A stretch of 5,187 bases of DNA from Campylobacterales bacterium (GTDB lineage: Bacteria > Campylobacterota > Campylobacteria > Campylobacterales > Arcobacteraceae), in NCBI GenBank assembly GCA_016784825.1, contig JADHTT010000072.1, forward strand, positions 1-5,187, read 5' to 3'. The stretch's first letter is position 1; each line of letters begins with the position of its first letter. The notes under the pieces were generated by a model. That model saw nothing but the letters and a program-made list of their open reading frames with translations. It did no database searches and was not told the origin of the DNA. The translations under genes were made by a program, and so were the position numbers. Shown here piece by piece: positions 1-5,187 of this stretch.

Positions 1-1217
1 CTAAAATCAGCTCGATTAGCATCTACACCACTATTAGCTGTGTAATTAACATATGTTAAATCAGCAGAATAAAGTATTCCAGTATTTTTTATTTCTTTTG
101 AATAGCTATGAAGTTTAATTTTGGGTAATTGCTGAAGTATGCTATCTTGATTGGCATCAGCACTAACATCTTTAAAGTATTTAAACTCTGTATATCCAAA
201 GTATTTATTTGTATTATAAAAATAATCTATTTCAGATGTAATGATATTATTTGAAATATTATATATAGAGTCAGATGTATTTTCTAAACTTCTATATCCT
301 ATGTCATTTAATCCACTTAACTTTATTAATAAACCATCTTGATTATCGCCTTTTGCTAATAGTTTAGTATTATAATAATCTAAATCAAAACCATAATGGG
401 AAATATTTTCAATATTATTTTCATCTTTGAAGTCACTTTTTTCTTTAAAGTATCCAGTTTTTAATTGTAAATATGAATTTGCTGTATCTTTATATCTAAA
501 ATTAGCATATAGTCCAGAACCTCTTCTTGCTCTAATTTGCGGAGTGAATTCTATATCCCAATTTGCTTTTGGCGCAATAAATATAGGCTGTGTATATAAT
601 AAACCTTCTGATTTATCATAACCTACTGTAGGTTGCAATAAACCACTCCTTCGTTGATTGTCTGTAGAGAATCCAAACCAAGGTGTATAAAAAATTGGTA
701 CAGGACCTACATAAAGTCTAGAGTTATATGTATTTACCCATTTTTCTTCTGTATCATAATCACCTGAGCTAAAACCTATACTCCAAAATGGAGAATCACA
801 ATCACAACTAGATAATGTAGCTGAATCAAAAGAATGTAAAGTTTGTTCTTGCCTTGATTGAGCAGCATTAATCCAAAGATTTGTCTCTTTGTCTAGCATT
901 AAAATAGGCTTATTTAAACTTGTATCATTTTTAAAATCTATGAAAGCATAATCTGTGACAGATAAAAGCTTATTATCTTTAAGTATATTTACATTATTAA
1001 AAAGTTCAAGAGTTTTATTCTTTTTATTATAAATAAGTTCTTTAGCTGTAATATAATAGCTAGGAGAGAATACTAAAACATCCCCAGATGCTCGTACTAT
1101 ATCCCCTTTATGATTTAAATTTTTAGCTAATATTTGAACATTTTCCTTATTGCTAATATCTTTAGCAAAACCACTTAGCGTAAAGAATAGTCCAAATAAA
1201 AATAAAAATCTAAGCAT
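1..1217 (-). CDS. lptD: LPS-assembly protein LptD (OstA/Imp), 5' part; 3' end outside window
   Basis: Outer-membrane beta-barrel protein that, with the lipoprotein LptE, inserts lipopolysaccharide into the outer leaflet. The frame is open from ATG at 1217 to the window edge (405 codons, no stop), so the C-terminal part is missing. Residues 1-18 form a signal peptide (hydrophobic LFLFGLFF, cut likely after SGFA). Residues about 25-135 resemble the OstA/LptA-type periplasmic domain (VRASGDVLVFSPSYYITAKE). From residue 138 the LptD core is clear: SSCDCDSPFW, then RLYVGPVPIFYTPWFGF (167-183), RRSGLLQPTVGY (189-200), FTPQIRARRGSGLYANFRY (224-242), and barrel strands rich in Tyr and Asn. No Cys lies between the signal peptide and C138; a C138-x-C140 pair is present. 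The start overlaps the end of the RDD gene by 8 nt, so translation is probably coupled; the nearest purine run (GGGAAG) is about 13 nt upstream, which is far. Family assignment is firm. Confidence 0.93.
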   Translation of the reverse strand, partial: MLRFLFLFGLFFTLSGFAKDISNKENVQILAKNLNHKGDIVRASGDVLVFSPSYYITAKELIYNKKNKTLELFNNVNILKDNKLLSVTDYAFIDFKNDTSLNKPILMLDKETNLWINAAQSRQEQTLHSFDSATLSSCDCDSPFWSIGFSSGDYDTEEKWVNTYNSRLYVGPVPIFYTPWFGFSTDNQRRSGLLQPTVGYDKSEGLLYTQPIFIAPKANWDIEFTPQIRARRGSGLYANFRYKDTANSYLQLKTGYFKEKSDFKDENNIENISHYGFDLDYYNTKLLAKGDNQDGLLIKLSGLNDIGYRSLENTSDSIYNISNNIITSEIDYFYNTNKYFGYTEFKYFKDVSADANQDSILQQLPKIKLHSYSKEIKNTGILYSADLTYVNYTANSGVDANRADF

Positions 1218-1650
1218 TAACAACTAAAGTCTTCCCTAGTTTATCATGAAATGTTTGTTTACTATCAGTGTAAAATGCAATCAAGAATCCTATGTAGAAA
1301 AATGATTCACTGATAATTCTACCAGATGATCTAACTAATGCCTGCATAAATGAAACTCTACCAAAATTATTAAAATCAATTACTCTTAGTTTTTTAATAG
1401 ATTTTCCAATAGTTGCACCATAATACCAAATAAAGAATGTTTGATATGCTAGCTTCATTAAAACAATTTGTAAAAATGCACCATTTAATAATGTCAATAC
1501 ATCTATAAATTCACCATTTGTAGCTGCTATTTGATCCCATAACATAATTAATGCTACAAATGTAATCAATAAATCATCTATAATAAATGCAGTTGCTCTA
1601 TCTCTTGTATTTGCTAACTCAAGTTTATCTATATCAATATTGTGATCCAA
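1210..1650 (-). CDS. RDD-family small integral membrane protein
   Basis: Inner-membrane protein of 146 residues built from a single RDD domain, a family named for conserved Arg and Asp residues. Its molecular role is mostly unknown; some members are linked to ion transport. Visible signature: R18 and D25 in RDRATAFIIDD (16-26), the motif GATIGKSIKKLRVID (78-92) after the second membrane segment, and H135-D136 in QTFHDKLGKTLVV (132-144). Hydrophobic segments lie at about 20-38, 53-77 and 114-127. The start codon is TTG at 1650-1648, chosen because AAGGA stands 6 nt upstream and the RDD domain begins soon after; no ATG in this frame would keep the domain whole. It lies 9 nt after purD and overlaps lptD by 8 nt, so it belongs to the same transcript. 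A tie to LPS assembly is only a guess from position. Family sure, function unknown. Confidence 0.88.
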   Translation of the reverse strand: MDHNIDIDKLELANTRDRATAFIIDDLLITFVALIMLWDQIAATNGEFIDVLTLLNGAFLQIVLMKLAYQTFFIWYYGATIGKSIKKLRVIDFNNFGRVSFMQALVRSSGRIISESFFYIGFLIAFYTDSKQTFHDKLGKTLVVNA

Positions 1651-1656
1651 ATATTT

Positions 1657-1661
1657 TCCTT
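1657..1661 (-). promoter_or_regulatory. Ribosome binding site of the RDD gene, fused to the purD stop codon
   Basis: AAGGA on the minus strand, 6 nt before the TTG start codon. Its two A bases are also the last two bases of the purD TAA stop (1660-1662), giving TAAGGA. The ideal spacing decides for the TTG start and suggests that ribosomes ending purD re-initiate here. Confidence 0.8.
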
Positions 1662-2931
1662 AGTTTAGTGCCTGATAAGCGATATCAGTTCTAATTTTCT
1701 TACCTGCAAAATGTACTTGACCACATAAAGCGTATGCTCTATCTCTTGCTGATCTAATATCATCACCAAAACCTACACATAAAAGTACTCTTCCACCTGT
1801 AGCAAATAGCTTATCATCTTCTTTTGATACACCAGCATATGATATATGAGTATTATTTAAAATATCTTCATCATGGATATCATCTACAATAATTTCTGCC
1901 GCTGGGCTTGAACCGTATGGATAGTTTTGACTTGCCATCACTACTGCAACTCCATACTGATCCTTCATCTTTAGGTCAAAGTTGTGTAGTTGTTTTGTAG
2001 CACCCTTATAAAACAGTTCAGATACATCAGATTCCATTAAAGGCATCATGATTTCACATTCAGGATCTCCAAATCGTACATTATATTCAAGTATAATTGG
2101 TTCACCATCAACTACCATAACACCAATAAATAATACACCTTCAAATGGAGCACCTTCTTGTTTCATACCCTCTAAAGTTGGTTTAATTACTCTATCTTCA
2201 ACTTTTTGATAGATATCATCATTTACAAGTGGAGTTGGAGCATAAGCACCCATACCACCAGTATTTGGTCCAGTATCTCCATCCCCTATTCTCTTATGAT
2301 CTTGTGCAGCTGGTAATACTACATAGTTATCACCATCACAAATAGCAAAAATAGATAATTCATATCCATCTAAATATTCTTCAACAATTACAGCATTTCC
2401 TGCATCTCCAAAGCTTTCACCACTTAGCATATCTCTAACTGCATCTTTTGCTTCTTCTTTAGATGTAGCAATAATTACACCTTTACCACCACAAAGACCA
2501 TCTGCTTTTACAACAATAGGAGTTTTTGTCATAGTATCAATAAAGTTATTAGCTTCATCTTGTGATTGTGTTTCTATAAATGCAGCTGTAGGAATATTAT
2601 ATTTCTTAAGTATATTTTTCATATATACCTTAGAACCTTCAAGCTGTGCTGCTTTAGCAGATGGTCCAAATATAGTCAAACCATTATCTTTAAAGATATC
2701 TACAACACCATCTACAAGTGGAGCTTCAGGTCCTACAATAGTAAGATCAATACTGTTGTCTTTTGCCCACTGTGCTAATTCATTATAATCTTTTATATTG
2801 ATATTTGAACCAATTTGATCAGTTGCACCATTACCTGGACAAAAAGTAATATCATGAGATTCTTCCTCTTTTGATATTGCTAAACCAATAGAATACTCTC
2901 GTCCGCCTGAACCTAGTATTAAAATATTCAT
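1660..2931 (-). CDS. purD: Phosphoribosylamine-glycine ligase (GAR synthetase)
   Basis: Cytoplasmic enzyme of the second step of purine synthesis: 5-phosphoribosylamine + glycine + ATP gives glycinamide ribonucleotide + ADP + Pi. The 423 residues match the family length (429 in E. coli). The N domain starts with the dinucleotide-like loop MNILILGSGGREYS (1-14; most PurD proteins have REH, here REY), then VGPEAPLVDGVVD (66-78) and FGPSAKAAQLEGSK (88-101). The ATP-grasp part shows VVKADGLCGGKGVI (140-153), FGDAG (174-178), VIVEEYLDGYE (181-191), QDHKRIGDGDTGPNTGGMGA (210-229), and the metal-binding stretch LEYNVRFGDPECE (281-293). The C domain has ATGGRVLLCVGFG (377-389) and RAYA (398-401). AAGGA sits 5 nt before the ATG. 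It follows the structured RNA and may depend on read-through from the RNA promoter. No defects are visible. Confidence 0.98.
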   Translation of the reverse strand: MNILILGSGGREYSIGLAISKEEESHDITFCPGNGATDQIGSNINIKDYNELAQWAKDNSIDLTIVGPEAPLVDGVVDIFKDNGLTIFGPSAKAAQLEGSKVYMKNILKKYNIPTAAFIETQSQDEANNFIDTMTKTPIVVKADGLCGGKGVIIATSKEEAKDAVRDMLSGESFGDAGNAVIVEEYLDGYELSIFAICDGDNYVVLPAAQDHKRIGDGDTGPNTGGMGAYAPTPLVNDDIYQKVEDRVIKPTLEGMKQEGAPFEGVLFIGVMVVDGEPIILEYNVRFGDPECEIMMPLMESDVSELFYKGATKQLHNFDLKMKDQYGVAVVMASQNYPYGSSPAAEIIVDDIHDEDILNNTHISYAGVSKEDDKLFATGGRVLLCVGFGDDIRSARDRAYALCGQVHFAGKKIRTDIAYQALN

Positions 2932-2936
2932 AAAAA

Positions 2937-2941
2937 TCCTT
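2937..2941 (-). promoter_or_regulatory. Ribosome binding site of purD
   Basis: AAGGA on the minus strand, 5 nt before the purD ATG at 2931, within TTAAGGATTTTTATG. It confirms the start. It lies outside the upstream hairpin (2952-2988), so that hairpin does not hide it directly. Confidence 0.8.
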
Positions 2942-2951
2942 AATTATTTGT

Positions 2952-2988
2952 TATTTATTAAATTCTAAAATATAGAACTTAATAAATA
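2952..2988. repeat. Perfect AT-rich inverted repeat (16-bp stem, 5-nt loop) in the purD leader
   Basis: Read on the minus strand the left arm is TATTTATTAAGTTCTA, the loop TATTT and the right arm TAGAATTTAATAAATA; all 16 positions pair, with one G-U. It lies 7 nt past the 3' closing strand of the ncRNA and 20 nt before the purD ATG. No T-run follows on either strand, so it is not a classical intrinsic terminator. It could be a weak terminator or processing site for the ncRNA, a stabilising leader hairpin for purD mRNA, or a palindromic operator. The right arm contains TAGAAT, a possible -10 box for purD itself. The hairpin is plain in the sequence; the role is open. Confidence 0.75.
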
Positions 2989-2995
2989 GTAAATA

Positions 2996-3157
2996 CCAAG
3001 TGGCCGTTAACTAATAAGGTGGCCCACAAAAGCCAACAACTGTCATAAGAATATTGTTTTAGGAGCATCTAATTCAAGCGCTGCACACCACAATAGAACA
3101 TTTTTGACAAAAAAACTGTATCGGACCCGAATTATTTAGGAATCCCGAACCACTTAG
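2996..3157 (-). ncRNA. ssrS: Structured RNA upstream of purD, probable 6S RNA (the 'purD motif')
   Basis: The stretch has no open reading frame of note and contains GC-rich islands in an AT-rich gap. Read on the minus strand, nested pairings form one long rod: CUAAGUGG (3157-3150) with CCACUUGG (3003-2996); UAAU (3134-3131) with AUUA (3015-3012); GGUCC (3127-3123) with GGGCC (3025-3021); UGUC (3109-3106) with GACA (3044-3041); AUUGU (3094-3090) with ACAAU (3057-3053); GG (3089-3088) with CC (3063-3062); AGCG (3082-3079) with UGCU (3067-3064) closing the end loop. The best candidate for an open bubble is 3105-3095 against 3052-3045. A TATACT box ends 2-3 nt before the first paired base. 6S RNA is a rod of about 160-200 nt that mimics an open promoter and binds sigma70 RNA polymerase. 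From memory of the literature, a conserved 'purD motif' before purD in epsilonproteobacteria was later recognised as 6S RNA. A cis-acting purD leader is the alternative. Ends are approximate. Confidence 0.72.
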
Positions 3158-3159
3158 CA

Positions 3160-3165
3160 AGTATA
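3160..3165 (-). promoter_or_regulatory. Sigma70-type -10 box of the ncRNA
   Basis: TATACT on the minus strand (5 of 6 to TATAAT) lies 27 nt or less past the hemD stop. Counting 5-7 nt downstream puts the start of transcription at about 3155-3153, within the closing stem of the RNA (AAGUGG). No TTGACA is seen at the -35 distance; the upstream DNA is A/T-rich (AGTTTAGTTAAAA), as is usual for Campylobacterota promoters, which often lack a -35 box. Confidence 0.65.
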
Positions 3166-3190
3166 TTTTAACTAAACTTTACTAATGGAT

Positions 3191-3826
3191 TTATAAATTA
3201 CTAGCAAATTCAACACATCCAGATAGTGATGGCTTAGGTGCAACTTTACAATCAATTTCATTTGGTAAATGTGCTGCAGTTACTCTACCAATAGCAACTG
3301 CTTTATAGCTATCATCCCAAGTAAAATGTGTGAAAAAACCATCAATAGTAGATGGTGATGAAAATATAATAGTAGAACCTTTTGGTGGCTGTAGTGACTT
3401 ATCAATTGATTTTTTGATTACAGTTTTATATATTGCTATATCTACTAAATCAATATCAGCATCTTTTAATATACCATCCAAATTTGAGATAACTTTTTGT
3501 GCTCGTAAAAATATTGCTTTTTTATCTTTTAATATAGGTATTAACTCTTGTGCAAAGTCATCACCATAAGATTGAGATGAAGTATAAACTAGCTTTCCAC
3601 CATATTCTTTGATTACATCAGCTGTAAGAGGTGCTATTGCATATGACGGTATATCTTTCCAATCTTGATTAAAACTATCAATTGAATAAATACCATTTTT
3701 AGAAGTAAAAATAATTGCATCATATACTTTTAGATTTATATCTTGAGGTATAAATTCTATTTCAAATACAGGTAAATTTATTGCACCTTTAACCTTTTTA
3801 TCACTTAGTATATAGATATTTGACAT
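3191..3826 (-). CDS. hemD: Uroporphyrinogen-III synthase
   Basis: Cytoplasmic enzyme that cyclises hydroxymethylbilane to uroporphyrinogen III while inverting ring D, the branch point to haem, sirohaem and corrinoids. The 211 residues form the usual two half-domains with weak overall conservation. Seen here: FTSKNGIYSID (40-50; family pattern TSxNG/A), YAIAPLTAD (62-70; family AVGxxTA), FLRAQ (106-110), DIAIYKT (129-135) with Y133 at the place of the conserved active-site Tyr, IIFSSPSTIDGFF (153-165) and AIGRVTAAHL (178-187; family AIGxxTA). No other family combines these motifs. ATG at 3826 is preceded by AAGGGA with an 8-nt gap, starting inside the queA stop codon. The gene is 12 nt from queA and is probably co-transcribed with it. 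No terminator is visible after its stop. Confidence 0.92.
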   Translation of the reverse strand: MSNIYILSDKKVKGAINLPVFEIEFIPQDINLKVYDAIIFTSKNGIYSIDSFNQDWKDIPSYAIAPLTADVIKEYGGKLVYTSSQSYGDDFAQELIPILKDKKAIFLRAQKVISNLDGILKDADIDLVDIAIYKTVIKKSIDKSLQPPKGSTIIFSSPSTIDGFFTHFTWDDSYKAVAIGRVTAAHLPNEIDCKVAPKPSLSGCVEFASNL

Positions 3827-3834
3827 ATTTAAAT

Positions 3835-3840
3835 TCCCTT
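3835..3840 (-). promoter_or_regulatory. Ribosome binding site of hemD, fused to the queA stop codon
   Basis: AAGGGA on the minus strand with an 8-nt gap to the hemD ATG. Its AA is shared with the queA TAA stop (3841-3839). It supports the chosen start and points to coupled translation of queA and hemD. Confidence 0.75.
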
Positions 3841-4900
3841 ATATTATTAACATTGCATCACCATATGAATAAAAACGATAATCATTTTTGATTGCTTCAT
3901 CATATAATTCTAGTGTCTTTTCTAAACCCACAAAAGATGCCACTAGCATAATAAGTGTAGACTTCGGAAGGTGAAAGTTTGTCAATAATATATCAACTAA
4001 TTGAGGTTTATTATTTGGATTCAAAAATAGATCACATTCACCACTTAGAAGATTTGTTCTAGAAAAATACTCTAAAGTTCTTGTTGCAGTTGTACCTACA
4101 GCCATTTTCATTGTTTTGGTATCATCTAAAGCGTCTTTAGTAGTGCTAGATATATTAAAATATTCACTATGCATATTATGCTTTGCTATATCTTCTACAT
4201 CAACTGGCTTAAATGTACCAGCTCCTACATGAAGTGTAAGATAATTAATATCAAATTTATCATCTAACTCTTGTAATAGTTCAGGTGTAAAATGTAAAGA
4301 AGCAGTTGGAGCTGCTACAGCACCATAGGTTTTAGCAAATAATGTTTGATAATCTTTCTCATCAGACTTTTCATCTTCTCTATTGATATATACAGGCAAA
4401 GGCATATGACCAATATCATTAAGAGTATTAACTAACTCTTCAAATAAAATTGTTTTATTATCTTTTGAAAATTTAACTACCCTACTACCATCATGTTCAA
4501 CTAACTCAACAACTTTTGCTTTAAGTCCTTGATCAAAATATAGTATAGTATCTACATGTACTTTTCCTTTGATATATACAGAATAAGTGTCATTTGCTAA
4601 TGGCTTATTTAAAAGTAATTCAACCTTACCACCAGTATCCTTTTTACCAAAGACTCTTGCTTTTATTACTTTAGTATCATTGAGAAATATAGATGTATTA
4701 TCTGGTAAATATTTGATTATATTTTTAAATGTCTCATGAATAATAGTATTAGTTTGACGATTATATATTAAAAGCTTTGCATGGTCAGCAGGTGATACTG
4801 GATGATTAGCTATGAGATTACTTGGTAGTGTAAAGTCATAGCTATTAGTTTGAGTAGGGTCTAAAGAATTAATTTTCTTCCTCTTCATCACTTTCATCAT
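3839..4900 (-). CDS. queA: S-adenosylmethionine:tRNA ribosyltransferase-isomerase
   Basis: Cytoplasmic enzyme that moves the ribosyl part of SAM onto the 7-aminomethyl-7-deazaguanine base at position 34 of GUN-anticodon tRNAs, giving epoxyqueuosine. Full length (353 residues from this start; 356 in E. coli). Diagnostic motifs in order: YDFTLPSNLIANHP (21-34), FLNDTKVIKAR (72-82), GGKVELLL (90-97), IGHMPLPVYI (163-172), YQTLFAKTYGAVAAPTASL (184-202) followed by HF, LHVGAGTFKPV (223-233), HNMHSEYF (241-248), AVGTTATRTLE (267-277), LLTNFHLPKSTLIMLVASF (305-323) and YRFYSYGDAMLI (341-352). The start is uncertain: ATG codons stand at 4900, 4897 and 4888, after the purine tract AAGAAGAGG. The family begins close to YDF, so 4888 (349 residues) or 4897 is equally possible. 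The gene overlaps the tatC end by 20-32 nt. Identity is certain. Confidence 0.97.
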   Translation of the reverse strand: MMKVMKRKKINSLDPTQTNSYDFTLPSNLIANHPVSPADHAKLLIYNRQTNTIIHETFKNIIKYLPDNTSIFLNDTKVIKARVFGKKDTGGKVELLLNKPLANDTYSVYIKGKVHVDTILYFDQGLKAKVVELVEHDGSRVVKFSKDNKTILFEELVNTLNDIGHMPLPVYINREDEKSDEKDYQTLFAKTYGAVAAPTASLHFTPELLQELDDKFDINYLTLHVGAGTFKPVDVEDIAKHNMHSEYFNISSTTKDALDDTKTMKMAVGTTATRTLEYFSRTNLLSGECDLFLNPNNKPQLVDILLTNFHLPKSTLIMLVASFVGLEKTLELYDEAIKNDYRFYSYGDAMLII

Positions 4901-5187
4901 CCTCTTCTTTATAAGGGTTTACAGCTTTAGCAATCATAATAGATATACCATAAAGGATAATTAATGGACCAGACATCAAAAATTGAGTTAATACATCAGG
5001 TGGAGTTAATAGCGCTGAAAGGATAAAAATTAATACAATAGCATATCTAAAAAAGTCTTTTAGAGATTTATCTGTTACCATTCCAATAGTTGCAAGGAAA
5101 AATGTAATTACAGGCAATTCAAATGCTACACCAAATCCAAATAATAATTTTGTGAAGAATCCTACATATTTACCAATACTTGGCATT
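4869..5187 (-). CDS. tatC: Sec-independent protein translocase subunit TatC, 3' part; start outside window
   Basis: Polytopic inner-membrane core of the twin-arginine translocase, which recognises Tat signal peptides and exports folded proteins together with TatA/TatB. Only the last 105-106 codons are present; the frame stays open to the window edge, and the Met at 5186 is an internal residue because TatC normally has about 240-260 residues. Counted from that Met: fourth membrane segment with LLFGFGVAFELPV (14-26), where E23 matches the conserved membrane Glu (E170 in E. coli); fifth segment about 46-60 leading to LLTPPDVLTQ (59-68), a TatC hallmark; sixth segment about 70-87. The tail after NPYK is strongly acidic (EEDDESDEEEEN). 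That tail is written in an A/G-only-like tract overlapping queA. Most likely first gene of a tatC-queA-hemD unit. Confidence 0.95.
   Translation of the reverse strand, partial: MPSIGKYVGFFTKLLFGFGVAFELPVITFFLATIGMVTDKSLKDFFRYAIVLIFILSALLTPPDVLTQFLMSGPLIILYGISIMIAKAVNPYKEEDDESDEEEEN

Noticed and set aside
427..621. Plus-strand open frame of 64 codons
   Set aside because: It lies antisense inside lptD, has no ribosome binding site or recognisable domain, and low-complexity composition; lptD motifs on the other strand are clear.
2566..2778. Plus-strand open frame of 70 codons rich in Cys, Lys and Ile
   Set aside because: Fully antisense to the conserved ATP-grasp part of purD, with no initiation signal; a shadow of the real gene.
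2952..2988. Intrinsic terminator of the ncRNA
   Set aside because: The stem is strong but contains almost only A-T pairs and no T-run follows on the minus strand, so it was listed as an inverted repeat of unknown role.
3104..3109. TTGACA on the plus strand, a perfect -35 box
   Set aside because: No acceptable -10 box lies 16-18 nt downstream (CCGAAT region), and the sequence is explained by the helix and A/T tract of the ncRNA.
2932..3190. tRNA, SRP RNA or tmRNA in the intergenic gap
   Set aside because: No cloverleaf with TTC arm or CCA end, no SRP GGAA tetraloop core, and no tmRNA tag frame; the rod-shaped fold fits none of these.
3330..3569. Plus-strand open frame of 79 codons
   Set aside because: Fully antisense to hemD and without ribosome binding site or family resemblance.
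5184..5186. ATG at 5186 as the true tatC start
   Set aside because: The frame continues to the window edge and the encoded part corresponds only to the last three membrane segments of TatC, so this Met is internal.

Overview
The window is AT-rich, and every gene in it lies on the minus strand. It therefore reads from position 5187 down to position 1 as one tightly packed housekeeping block. The gene order is tatC (3' part), queA, hemD, a structured non-coding RNA, purD, an RDD-family membrane protein gene, and lptD (5' part). The base composition, the protein variants (PurD with GSGGREYS and FGDPECE, QueA with AAPTASLHF) and a structured RNA directly before purD point to Campylobacterota (epsilonproteobacteria). 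A relative of Arcobacter or Sulfurimonas is most likely. That placement is inference from sequence style; no database was searched.

Right part (3191-5187): tatC encodes the last transmembrane segments of the twin-arginine translocase and ends in a highly acidic tail. That tail is encoded in an A/G-rich tract which overlaps the start of queA (tRNA queuosine synthesis). hemD (uroporphyrinogen-III synthase, haem pathway) follows 12 nt after queA, and its ribosome binding site is fused to the queA stop codon.

Middle (2932-3190): this is the only real intergenic stretch, 259 bp. It holds a good sigma70-type -10 box (TATACT), then an RNA of about 160 nt that folds into a long rod with paired ends (CUAAGUGG with CCACUUGG). 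A perfect 16-bp AT-rich hairpin and the purD ribosome binding site come next. Position, size and rod shape fit the epsilonproteobacterial 6S RNA, first described from conservation as the 'purD motif'. This is the most interesting element of the window.

Left part (1-2931): purD (purine synthesis, GAR synthetase) is followed after 9 nt by a small RDD-domain membrane protein gene that starts with TTG and has a strong ribosome binding site. That gene overlaps the start of lptD by 8 nt. LptD is the outer-membrane LPS insertion protein; the window holds its signal peptide, its periplasmic domain and the start of its barrel.

The genes serve unrelated core functions (protein export, tRNA modification, haem, purines, LPS assembly). 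Their spacing suggests co-transcription in at least two units: tatC-queA-hemD, and RNA-purD-RDD-lptD. I see no mobile element, CRISPR array, tRNA, rRNA, pseudogene or sign of horizontal transfer. Apart from the RNA locus this is an ordinary region.
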